This document shows positions 43,696-51,246 of a DNA stretch of 64,000 nucleotides, piece by piece. How positions within the stretch are numbered: the stretch's first letter is position 1; each line of letters opens with the position of its first letter. Source of the stretch: DASTCZ01 sp035308165 (GTDB taxonomy: Bacteria > Acidobacteriota > Terriglobia > Acidiferrales > UBA7541). The stretch is taken from contig DATGHC010000087.1 of NCBI GenBank assembly GCA_035308165.1, positions 1 through 64,000 on the forward strand, read 5' to 3'. The position numbers and the translations under genes were made by a program. Below the pieces are notes generated by a model. The model did not search any database, was not told where the DNA came from, and worked only from the letters and a program-made list of their open reading frames with translations.

Positions 43696-45425
43696 CTCGC
43701 ACTTCCCATGGTGCCAGTGTGTGGCTGAACTCCGTTGCTCGTGCTGGAAGTGTCCGCGCCCGGAGGCGACAATATCGGCGGCCGTTCACGGCCATGGGCT
43801 TTCTTTTGCACTTCCATTTCAGAGAACAGCATGGCCGGCGAGGCAGCGGAAACGGGCACCCAGCCCGATTCAGCGCCGCATACTCCGTTGAACACGTCGG
43901 TCTTGTCGCTGGTAAGTTCAATGCGTTGGAGTGCCGCGATGGGAGTTCCTACAATGTCCACTCCGCGGACAAGCTCATCCGGACGGCCATCGGCATATAC
44001 GCGCCATACAATTACGGGCAGGACCTGAAACGCCTGGGGCATTTGGCGTTGCGTAAGTGTGAATCCGCCTTCCACATCTTCAAAATAAAGTCCGAAGGGC
44101 TTGCCCTGTTTCTTGATCTCATTGATGAACTGCTTGCGCAGGTCGGCTTCGGGAACTGTATTCTTGGAAATGACAATCAGGTTGCCCTGACGTCCCGTAG
44201 CCATACGGCCCGGTGACCGCCGCCCGTGGCCATTGGAGTGGTTGAAATTGGTGATAGGCATTCGCGAGAGTAGAAAATTCTTCAAAATGCCGTCCTTGAT
44301 GATTTCAACCGGCTGCGCAGGAACCCCTTCATCGTCGTAAGCATAATTTCCGGCAAGCTTCACACCGCCCAACTCTTTCAAGGTCGGGTCGTCCACCACG
44401 CTCAAGAAACTCGGCAGAATGGACTCATTCACTTTCTTGGTGAATGTCTGGCCTTCCTCCTCGCCACGCTGGCGATGGCCCTCCATCCGGTGACCGAGCA
44501 CTTCGTGAAAAAATACCGCGGCGGCGCGGCCGGAAAGCATTGCAGGCCCGGCATACGGATCGGCAACGGGAGCGGCGCGCAACGCTTTCAGGTCCGAGGC
44601 CATTTTCTCGATCTTGGTGTTAATTTCCGCGGCAGAGGGCAACTGTTCCGGCGACGCGGCCTGAAAGGTTTCTACGCGAAGAAGTTCCATACCGTCGTCC
44701 GCGCGCGTTTCCGCTTCCAGGACGAGTCTTGCGGAATGACCCGGCTCGGCCAGACGAGTGCCTTCTGATGTCACCACATATTGCATGACCTGATCGAAAC
44801 TCAGCGAGGCGACTGAGTTGTACACGTAGGGATACTTCTTGAAGGCCGCGGAATAACTGCGCATCTGGGCTTCCCATTCCTTTTGATGAATGGGCGCCGG
44901 CGGGCCGGGTACCTCAACATTCTGGTGGGGCGCTTCGCTGGTGAAGTCAGCGGACTTGTCCTCCTCTTCCGATTGCACGGCCTTCTGAGTTTTCACATTG
45001 GTATAGACGGAAGAGGCCTGCCGGTATTCGCCATTGGTAAGCAGCCAGAGTCCGCGCGCAATGGCGTTGCGGTCGTTTCCGAGGGGCAAGATACCTCCGG
45101 AAATACCAGAGTCGCGGCTATCGCCATGAGTGTTGTCGAGCGAGGGTGCGCCCACGCGCATGGTTACGTCGGCCCAGCGCTGCTGGTTGTTGATGGAATT
45201 CAGCAGGCTGCCTTCGGTTGCCGAAATCGATACGCCTTGCCGATCAAATACCGAATAACTGATGTAATAAGGCGCGGGGTCTGATTTGGAGAGAGACGAT
45301 TGCGCGCGGGAGAGCTCTTCATGCATGGTCCCGAGCAACATTTCGGATTGGGGGTCGGCCGCGGGCTGCGCACCGCAAGCGGCGGCCAGAGCTACCAATC
45401 CGGCTATCAGGAATGGTCGCCGCAT
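43692..45425 (-). CDS. Exported TldD-like metallopeptidase with HExxxH motif
   Basis: About 577 residues. The metal motif is FFHEVLGHRMEGH (H307-E308...H312), with AGNYAYDDEGVPAQP and the C-terminal GCAESGWVPVSAASP-type region typical of TldD. The N-terminus (MRRPFLIAGLVALAAACGAQ) has a lipoprotein-type cleavage site ending in cysteine, so it is probably a surface or periplasmic lipoprotein. The start at 45425 is chosen from that signal; an upstream ATG (45467) and the open frame to 45533 are alternatives. It pairs with the TldE-like gene downstream. Confidence 0.88.
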   Translation of the reverse strand: MRRPFLIAGLVALAAACGAQPAADPQSEMLLGTMHEELSRAQSSLSKSDPAPYYISYSVFDRQGVSISATEGSLLNSINNQQRWADVTMRVGAPSLDNTHGDSRDSGISGGILPLGNDRNAIARGLWLLTNGEYRQASSVYTNVKTQKAVQSEEEDKSADFTSEAPHQNVEVPGPPAPIHQKEWEAQMRSYSAAFKKYPYVYNSVASLSFDQVMQYVVTSEGTRLAEPGHSARLVLEAETRADDGMELLRVETFQAASPEQLPSAAEINTKIEKMASDLKALRAAPVADPYAGPAMLSGRAAAVFFHEVLGHRMEGHRQRGEEEGQTFTKKVNESILPSFLSVVDDPTLKELGGVKLAGNYAYDDEGVPAQPVEIIKDGILKNFLLSRMPITNFNHSNGHGRRSPGRMATGRQGNLIVISKNTVPEADLRKQFINEIKKQGKPFGLYFEDVEGGFTLTQRQMPQAFQVLPVIVWRVYADGRPDELVRGVDIVGTPIAALQRIELTSDKTDVFNGVCGAESGWVPVSAASPAMLFSEMEVQKKAHGRERPPILSPPGADTSSTSNGVQPHTGTMGSAR

Positions 45426-45645
45426 CTCAGAAGCGCGAAAAAATGCAAAACTGTTTTTATGAAACATGGCTGGTGCGACGGCTCCGATGGGCGGATTGTC
45501 AGCGGGAAAACTGACCCCTTTCAATACAAACAAGAATCATGCGCCGGATTAGTCTATTCGGCAACAGGATTAAGATGCTTCCGTGATTGAATTGGATTGC
45601 CGGATGGGAATTGCATGTTCCGGTCTGAATTGCGATACTGACGGC

Positions 45646-46020
45646 ATGTACAGTCCTGAAGTGCTCAACCATTTCAAGAACCCGCACCACGCAGGAGCGC
45701 AGGAAAATGGCGGGACTGTTGTGGAGGTCACCAATCCCGTTTGCGGTGACACGCTTTCACTTTCGGCGCGATTGGATGCCGGACGAATTGCCGACGCGCG
45801 CTTCCTGGCCAAGGGCTGTGTTACCTCAATTGCCTGCGGTTCTGTGCTGGCGGACTTAATGCAGGGGGCAACGCCCGCGGAACTGGCCAAGATTACGCCG
45901 GAGCAAATCTCTAGGGAGCTTGGCGGGTTACCCTCAGCGACATTCCACGGGGCGCAACTGGCCTGTGATGCTCTTGCGGCGCTGCTGGATAAACTCTCCG
46001 CCAAAGCGATATCGGCATAA
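45646..46020 (+). CDS. NifU/IscU-like iron-sulfur scaffold protein
   Basis: About 124 residues matching the NifU N-terminal/IscU domain: MYSPEVLNHFKNPHHAG at the start, ligand cysteines C33 (NPVCGDT) and C58 (LAKGCVTSIACGS, with a further cysteine) and a last one near the C-terminus (FHGAQLACDAL). It assembles and passes on Fe-S clusters. ATG 45646 is preferred over the upstream start at 45583 on homology. No iscS or sufB is adjacent. Confidence 0.88.
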   Translation: MYSPEVLNHFKNPHHAGAQENGGTVVEVTNPVCGDTLSLSARLDAGRIADARFLAKGCVTSIACGSVLADLMQGATPAELAKITPEQISRELGGLPSATFHGAQLACDALAALLDKLSAKAISA

Positions 46021-46056
46021 ATTAACAGTTCTCTCCAGCCGGGTTTTTCAAACCAA

Positions 46057-46584
46057 TCATGTTTTCCACACTTTTGCTGCTTTGTGCGTCGTGCCCCACA
46101 AATTGTTGACCGACCCTTGCTTCAGCATTTTTGTAACGTAAACAATTTGGCCGGCATGGGTGGCAAAATGAAACACCACGCCGAAAAGATCCTCGAAGAG
46201 CAGGGAATAATATTCAGGGGCGGTCGAAGGCTCGGATAGACGCGCTCCGTTCAGTGAATTGAACGTAAGAGCCGCCTTTTCGATTGTGTCATTAAAAACG
46301 TGCAGCAATTCTTGTTTGGGGATTGGGGCCTTGGCAGAAAATTCAGCGTCTCGATCCCTCTCGTATGGAAATTTTCCTATTCGGTGGCACAAGAAATACA
46401 TGATCGTGCCGCATAGGTGCAGCACGAGATTTCCTACCGAGTTGCTCTGTTCGTTCGGCCGCGACCAAATTTGCTCCTCACTCAGCTGGTCCAGGCAGGC
46501 CCGCACTTGATCGGGCAGCACATTTAGTGTGCGGACTCTTATTGCGTTCAGTGCTATCGGGGCGAGTTCGGGCGTGGTCTGCAT
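46057..46584 (-). CDS. DinB-like metal-dependent protein
   Basis: A 175-residue four-helix DinB/YfiT-type protein. SVGNLVLHLCGTIMYFL and VFHFATHAGQIVYVTKML carry histidines at the positions of the family's metal ligands. Bacterial DinB-like proteins are thiol-transferase or bacillithiol-S-transferase-like, which would fit the presence of bshB1 in this window, but the substrate is not fixed by sequence. Confidence 0.85.
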   Translation of the reverse strand: MQTTPELAPIALNAIRVRTLNVLPDQVRACLDQLSEEQIWSRPNEQSNSVGNLVLHLCGTIMYFLCHRIGKFPYERDRDAEFSAKAPIPKQELLHVFNDTIEKAALTFNSLNGARLSEPSTAPEYYSLLFEDLFGVVFHFATHAGQIVYVTKMLKQGSVNNLWGTTHKAAKVWKT

Positions 46585-46626
46585 TTGCTTTCGGGCCTCT
46601 CAGTGATTGGGGCAGGGAATTCGCGA

Positions 46627-47214
46627 TTAGTTGTTGCCCATGGCGTTGCGAAACGTGTCCGGGTCATTCAGATTCAGCACCGTCCCTTCCTCTTCCGTGG
46701 GAACTTCCTCCACATCACCGGCGTGTTTCCAGACCACCGCGCGCGCGCCCACTTCAGTGGGCGCGGCCAGCAACTCATCAAAAAGCCCCTTTGCGAAAAT
46801 TACCGGATGGCCGCGGCGTCCGCGAAAGACGGGCAGTACAATGGATTTCCCCGCGCGGTAAAAAGTTTCGATCAGCTCCTGCACCAGAGCCGAAGTAATT
46901 AAGGGATGATCCACCAGGCAAATCAAGATTCCGTCGGTTGTGGAGCGGTCCAGAGTTCGGATCGCCGCCTGGATGGAGGAGAGCTGCCCCTGCTCCCAAT
47001 CAGGGTTTTTCACCGTCATTTGTGGATCGAGGCCGGCTCGCTGCGAAATATCCTCCGCACCGGCGCCAAGCACGATTCGCTGTGAACCAATTTTCGGATG
47101 GCGAGTGATGTCCAGCAGGTGTTCGACGAATGTGCGGTGGTTGTGAAGCAGAAGCGCCTTGGGTGAGCCCATGCGCCGCGATTCTCCCGCTGCAAGAATG
47201 ACGGCGGTGAGCAC
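46627..47214 (-). CDS. MocA-type nucleotidyltransferase (molybdenum cofactor cytidylyltransferase-like)
   Basis: About 195 residues. The nucleotidyltransferase signature VILAAGESRRMGSPKALL is complete, followed by PDWEQGQLSSIQAAI, LVDHPLITSALV and PVFRGRRGHPVIF. This is the MocA/MobA-like fold that attaches a nucleotide to molybdopterin. GTG 47214 is chosen because it begins at the fold; the frame is open to 47286, where it would overlap xdhC. It follows xdhC by seven bases, a common pairing for molybdenum hydroxylase maturation. Confidence 0.88.
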   Translation of the reverse strand: MLTAVILAAGESRRMGSPKALLLHNHRTFVEHLLDITRHPKIGSQRIVLGAGAEDISQRAGLDPQMTVKNPDWEQGQLSSIQAAIRTLDRSTTDGILICLVDHPLITSALVQELIETFYRAGKSIVLPVFRGRRGHPVIFAKGLFDELLAAPTEVGARAVVWKHAGDVEEVPTEEEGTVLNLNDPDTFRNAMGNN

Positions 47215-47221
47215 GCGGTAC

Positions 47222-48058
47222 TCAGTCTCCCGCCCGCCCGGTAGAATGTTCGGCGGCGTGCGCGGGTTGCACAGCCTTATGCGCAAGTCCAGTGGCGTGA
47301 CGGCGCACCGCGATTAGCTCCGCCGCGATGCTGATGGCGATTTCCTCGGGAGTGAGCGCGCCAATCTCCAGTCCCACAGGCGCATGCACGCGCGCCAGTT
47401 TTTCCGCCGGAATTCCCTCGCGCTCCAGCGCATCATAAACACTGAGCACTTTGCGCTTGCTGCCAATCATGCCGATGTACCGCGCTTCGGTCCGCGCCGC
47501 CCAGGCCAGCACGCGCATGTCGTCGCGATGCCCGCGCGTCACAATCACCAGATAACTCGACGCGCCCGGCTTCAATTTCTCAAACGCATCCTCATACGTG
47601 GTGTATATCTCGTGCGCCATCGGGAACCGCTCGTGGTTCGCGAACGCTTCGCGGTCATCAATCACGCCGATGGCGAACCCGGCGGTGTGCGCGGCTTGCG
47701 CCAGCGCCATGGAAACGTGGCCCCCGCCAAAAATGTACAGCACCGGTTGAGGCAGGATTGGCTCCACGAACACCTCCAGCGTACCTCCGCAGATCAGGCC
47801 GTTGTCATAACTGGCCTCGTGGTTCAGGTTAAAAATCATTTTCCGTGGCGCTTCCTTGCTCATCACGTCCTTCGCCGCCGCCCACACGTCGGCTTCCACA
47901 CAGCCGCCGCCGATTGTGCCCGCGATGGAGCCGTCCTCGCGCACCAGCATCCGCGAGCTTTCGTAGCTCGGGATCGAGCCATTGGTATGCACAATCGTAG
48001 CCAGTGCGCCTCGAAGCCCGGCGCGTCGCAGCTTCACAATCTCTTCAAACAGGTCCAT
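47222..48058 (-). CDS. XdhC-family protein (molybdenum hydroxylase maturation)
   Basis: A 278-residue XdhC/CoxI-type protein. ALATIVHTNGSIPSYESSRM and GTIGGGCVEADVW open the N-terminal domain; the Rossmann part has VLYIFGGGHVSMALAQAAH, IGVIDDREAFAN, VIVTRGHRDD, and YIGMIGSKRKV. The C-terminus ends LEIGALTPEEIAISIAAELIAVRR. It inserts or protects the Mo cofactor of xanthine-dehydrogenase-type enzymes. The enzyme itself is not in the window. Confidence 0.93.
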   Translation of the reverse strand: MDLFEEIVKLRRAGLRGALATIVHTNGSIPSYESSRMLVREDGSIAGTIGGGCVEADVWAAAKDVMSKEAPRKMIFNLNHEASYDNGLICGGTLEVFVEPILPQPVLYIFGGGHVSMALAQAAHTAGFAIGVIDDREAFANHERFPMAHEIYTTYEDAFEKLKPGASSYLVIVTRGHRDDMRVLAWAARTEARYIGMIGSKRKVLSVYDALEREGIPAEKLARVHAPVGLEIGALTPEEIAISIAAELIAVRRHATGLAHKAVQPAHAAEHSTGRAGD

Positions 48059-48401
48059 TCGTCTCTTCGTTCACTTCGTTTTTAGTTCAACTTTCCGCCG
48101 CCTTCATCTTCCTTAAATGTCGAGCCGTTCGCTGTTCCTCAATCAAAGGTTACGGCGCAAGCGCGGCACTGTCAACGAATCCCGTTGCCGAAGCAGAACG
48201 GCTGTCATTCTGAGCCCGCCGCGGCGGGCGAAGAACCCCTCCTGCTCTTGTCTCCTGAATAAAGGTCCCAACCTCACCACCAATTCAATCACCCTCCCCT
48301 CACTCCACCGCCTTCACTCTGAATTCTCCGGGCCCCCTCTGCGTACTTTGCGTTAAAAGCATTTTCTTCCGTTTTTGTTTTCAATCTCAAAAATCGCCTG
48401 A
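48059..48401. other. Intergenic region between xdhC and padR
   Basis: About 340 bases without a gene. It contains one copy of the 39-base dispersed repeat (48203-48241, listed separately). Nothing else was seen. Confidence 0.5.
48203..48241. repeat. 39-base dispersed repeat, copy 1
   Basis: Identical over 39 bases to 49794-49832, same orientation. The centre is a perfect 14-base palindrome (CCCGCCGCGGCGGG), flanked by TGTCATTCTGAG and CGAAGAACCCCTC. The copies flank the padR/membrane-protein unit. Confidence 0.85.
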
Positions 48402-49010
48402 TTATCCCGGCCGCCGCTTAGCTCGGCTTTTCCCTGCCCGCCATCCACGCGTCAGCCGCTTGGGGTCTGTCACGTCCCGCACCCGCCCACCCTCCACATC
48501 CGCCAGCACCCCCTGAAGCCACTTGCGGTCCAGCCGGTGCTGAAGCTCAAGGTGTTTCAGAAGATGGAGCGCCCCAGTTGCGGGAACCGACCCAAGTTCC
48601 TTCCGGATCTCCGCAATTTTTCGCATCGCCACCGTTTCTCGCGAGATCCTGGTTCGGAGCAGCTCCGCGATCAATGGCAGGTTGCTGAATTGCAGGAAAA
48701 GCATCGCACCATAAAGCGTATTGGCAACCGGTCCTTCCGCCGCGAATTGCTCGTTCAGAAGCTCCTGAAATCGTTGCTTGCCGCTCGCGGAAATCCCATA
48801 CACCGTGCGCGCCCCGCCCCGGGCCACGCGCTCCCGTCGAACCGCGACGATTAGCTTGTTCTTTTGGAGTTGGCGTATCGCGTAATACAGCGTGCCCACG
48901 TCGACGTCCGTATAGCACTCCACCATCGCGTTTCTCAGGCGCCGCTTGATCTCATAAGGGTGGAAGTTGCCCCGGTGCAGGACCCCAAGAATCAGTAGCT
49001 CTGCTTTCAT
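48402..49010 (-). CDS. PadR-family transcriptional regulator
   Basis: A 202-residue PadR regulator. The winged-helix domain is MKAELLILGVLHRGNFHPYE, then YTDVDVGTLYYAIRQLQKNKLI and the wing VYGISASGKQRFQELL. The C-terminal helical dimerisation part (PVANTLYGAMLFLQFSNLP onward) is typical of the longer PadR class. It is divergent from a small membrane-protein gene with an inverted repeat between them, so it probably controls both. Confidence 0.93.
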   Translation of the reverse strand: MKAELLILGVLHRGNFHPYEIKRRLRNAMVECYTDVDVGTLYYAIRQLQKNKLIVAVRRERVARGGARTVYGISASGKQRFQELLNEQFAAEGPVANTLYGAMLFLQFSNLPLIAELLRTRISRETVAMRKIAEIRKELGSVPATGALHLLKHLELQHRLDRKWLQGVLADVEGGRVRDVTDPKRLTRGWRAGKSRAKRRPG

Positions 49011-49023
49011 AGTTGGAGTATAC

Positions 49024-49039
49024 TAGTTTTATTAAACTA
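49024..49039. promoter_or_regulatory. Inverted repeat in the padR/membrane-gene intergenic region
   Basis: TAGTTT-TATT-AAACTA, a perfect 6-4-6 inverted repeat in the 44-base gap between the divergent genes. It lies where a PadR operator would be expected and overlaps the likely promoters. Confidence 0.5.
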
Positions 49040-49054
49040 ATCACAGGAGGATTC

Positions 49055-49438
49055 ATGAAACGGTACATAGTCGCCTTTCTTGTCGGGCTTGCGTCCTGGG
49101 TGGTGGTTGCCTCGGTGCTCAACCGTGGGCTGCGTGTTGCCCTGGCAGGTTATGCTTTGGCTGAGCCGACCATGACATTTACGCTGCGCATGAAGATCGC
49201 GCGCCTCATTCTCGGCGCTCTGTCCTCGATTGCGGCAGGCGCGGCCGCGGGCCTAATCGCGCCGGCGAGGACCAGCCTGCCTTGGGTGCTCGGCGGCGTT
49301 ATCCTCGCGGCGTTCCTCCCAGCACACATCCACATCTGGGAAAAATTCCCGGTGTGGTATCACCTGGTTTTCTTGGGAACCCTGGTGCCGCTGGTCGTGC
49401 TCGGCGCAGCGCTCACTCACAGCCGCCGCAGCAAATAG
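49055..49438 (+). CDS. Small four-helix membrane protein beside padR
   Basis: A 127-residue protein with four predicted membrane helices (YIVAFLVGLASWVVVASVL; LILGALSSIAAGAAAGLI; WVLGGVILAAFLPAHIHIW; YHLVFLGTLVPLVVLGAAL). ATG 49055 is set by a canonical AGGAGG site. Function is unknown; it is the likely target of the divergent PadR regulator. Confidence 0.75.
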   Translation: MKRYIVAFLVGLASWVVVASVLNRGLRVALAGYALAEPTMTFTLRMKIARLILGALSSIAAGAAAGLIAPARTSLPWVLGGVILAAFLPAHIHIWEKFPVWYHLVFLGTLVPLVVLGAALTHSRRSK

Positions 49439-49496
49439 ACCGGGCGATTAAGACGTTCAAATCCCTACGCGGTTAGCCTTCTTAGAGACCACCTTT

Positions 49497-49740
49497 TTAT
49501 CCTGCGCGCCCTTCGTGCCCTGCGCGCCCTGAGCGCAGTCGAAGGGAGCGTAGCCGAAGGGAGAGCAGCCGAAGGGCAGCTGGTCCGCTCCGCATTTTTT
49601 CTCGCGGCCGTCATCCCGCCTGTTTGGATTTCGTAGGGGCCACCTTCAGGTGGTCCGCTCCGTGTTTTTTCCCGCGCCGTCATCCCGCTTGCCCTGCGCG
49701 CCCTGAGCGTGGCCGAAGGGAACGAATCGTGTGAAGGGAA
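49497..49740. repeat. Cluster of degenerate direct repeats
   Basis: GCCCTGCGCGCCCTGAGCG occurs at 49517-49535 and 49691-49709. A second unit beginning TGGTCCGCTCCG with a T-run occurs at 49581-49621 and 49651-49690. The phrase gccgaaggga recurs. A perfect hairpin (CCACCT-TC-AGGTGG) is at 49641-49654. This looks like eroded REP-type elements. Confidence 0.65.
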
Positions 49741-49793
49741 CCGATTCGCCCGAATTTGGTGAATGGTGTGAGGGATCTGCTTTTGTTATTCGG

Positions 49794-49832
49794 TGTCATT
49801 CTGAGCCCGCCGCGGCGGGCGAAGAACCCCTC
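49794..49832. repeat. 39-base dispersed repeat, copy 2
   Basis: Identical to 48203-48241 and in the same orientation, with the central palindrome CCCGCCGCGGCGGG. Confidence 0.85.
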
Positions 49833-49871
49833 TTGCCTTGGTTGTTAGCCCCTTGCCTTCACATCCGAGCC

Positions 49872-50054
49872 TCACTCCTGAGCCTTCGCCCCAAACTCCA
49901 CCAACTCCCCTTCCTCCACCACATACGTAACCTCAATCGGCCGGCAACAAACCTCGCAATCCTCAATGTACGTCTGCCGCGCCACAGACGTATCCAGCAC
50001 CATCGAAATCTCCTCCCCGCAATTAGGACACTCGAAGGAATGTTCCACTTTCAA
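49872..50054 (-). CDS. CPXCG-motif cysteine-rich protein
   Basis: A 60-residue zinc-ribbon-like protein. ECPNCGEEI near the N-terminus is the CPXCG motif; DCEVCCRPIEVTYVV forms the second knuckle. The family is small and conserved in acidobacteria and proteobacteria, with unknown function. The length matches the family. Confidence 0.88.
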   Translation of the reverse strand: MKVEHSFECPNCGEEISMVLDTSVARQTYIEDCEVCCRPIEVTYVVEEGELVEFGAKAQE

Positions 50055-50201
50055 AAAGTACAGGAATTCTGCTTAGAGTCACAATAGCAAGTGATTCAGC
50101 CTTGGTAAAATATGTTTGGAGCGAGATGGATTTCGTTAAGTACTCTTGTTCGAATGCTTACCAATCCAGAGCACTGCTCTTGGCATTTCAGCCGGGTGCG
50201 A

Positions 50202-51173
50202 TCATGTTGCGTCATTGTGGCGGGGAACGTATATGCCGAAAACCTTTCCGTCGGGCAACCAATAAAGCTGCTGGCAAAACTTGGTTTCCCGTCTGATGTC
50301 AAAAATATCCTTGTAGGTGATGAGACCCCATACAAACAAAGCGTTCCCATCCATTTTCTTAATCTTTTCAACTTGGTTGTCTGGGAAAAAATCATCTACA
50401 ACAGAATTCATGATGGCATTGTGACTGGCACCCAAGACATACGAACCAACAGCATCGACGGGGAGAGGAAACCCGAAATTGTCCGGAAGCGGGACTGGCA
50501 GCACGGCGGCTTTTGCACGATAAGAAACTCCATGGGCCGGCGTGTGTCCGGTGTTAACCATAAAAGGTCTTCCTTCAAATTTGAGGTCTTTATCCCTTTC
50601 TTGATAGATAGCAGTCCCCACTATCACGGAAACATAGGCTCGCATCTGCTGCGCAGTCCTTTCCCTGAGGGCTTCGACACTATCCACAGCGGCGCTGGCA
50701 CTAATACCAATGTCCTTGGCTGCCTTCTCCATTGCTGAAGCCAATCGATTGGCTTCATTAATGGAGCGCTCCATAGCTGCGGATTGCCCCGCAGCTGCAA
50801 CAACTGTTCTTCTCAATTGAATAGCCTGATAGCCAAACACAAGCAACTGAAGAATTCCGATAGCAGCGAGTACCAAAGTGGCGTCAACGAGATGCCTATC
50901 ATTCGCCGACTTCTCATTCCGGTCATTGGCTTCTTGAGTAGCCTGTTCCTGAGTCTTTGGAGTCGGCACAACTTTCACGACGAGAGGCGTGTTATCAGTT
51001 CCTTGTTGACTGGAATTGGGTTGTTGTCGGGTGCTGGCGGATTGACGCTGCTTTGCCTGACCGATTACCCCTCTATTTTGGGATAAAGACAGCGAAACTT
51101 TGACGCCAAGAAATGTCAACACCACAACTGTTAAGACGTACCACTTTGGGTGAGTGAATCTGCCTATGAGCAT
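50202..51173 (-). CDS. Uncharacterised membrane protein with coiled-coil and beta-rich C-terminus
   Basis: A 323-residue protein that I do not recognise by name. It has a membrane helix at residues ~10-30 (WYVLTVVVLTFLGVKVSL), a Gln/Ser/Thr-rich linker, a second helix at ~97-118 (VLAAIGILQLLVFGYQAI), then a coiled-coil (SAAMERSINEANRLASAME) and a beta-rich soluble C-terminal domain with the MRAYVSVIVGTAIY and VNTGHTPAHGV blocks seen in many uncharacterised membrane proteins. The reading frame is visibly less GC-rich than its surroundings. It is divergent from the next gene, 73 bases away, so the two may form one accessory unit. Confidence 0.65.
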   Translation of the reverse strand: MLIGRFTHPKWYVLTVVVLTFLGVKVSLSLSQNRGVIGQAKQRQSASTRQQPNSSQQGTDNTPLVVKVVPTPKTQEQATQEANDRNEKSANDRHLVDATLVLAAIGILQLLVFGYQAIQLRRTVVAAAGQSAAMERSINEANRLASAMEKAAKDIGISASAAVDSVEALRERTAQQMRAYVSVIVGTAIYQERDKDLKFEGRPFMVNTGHTPAHGVSYRAKAAVLPVPLPDNFGFPLPVDAVGSYVLGASHNAIMNSVVDDFFPDNQVEKIKKMDGNALFVWGLITYKDIFDIRRETKFCQQLYWLPDGKVFGIYVPRHNDAT

Positions 51174-51246
51174 ATTTTCATGACGTCCGGCGGCGAGTGG
51201 AGTATAACATCAGGGGAATTGTCGGTGAAGTACCGCGGAGGCCAAG

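Larger units (their letters stand above)
49439..49871. other. Gene-free stretch made of intergenic repeats
   Basis: About 430 bases with no credible gene. It holds the degenerate repeats described at 49497-49740 and the second 39-base repeat copy at 49794-49832. Confidence 0.6.
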
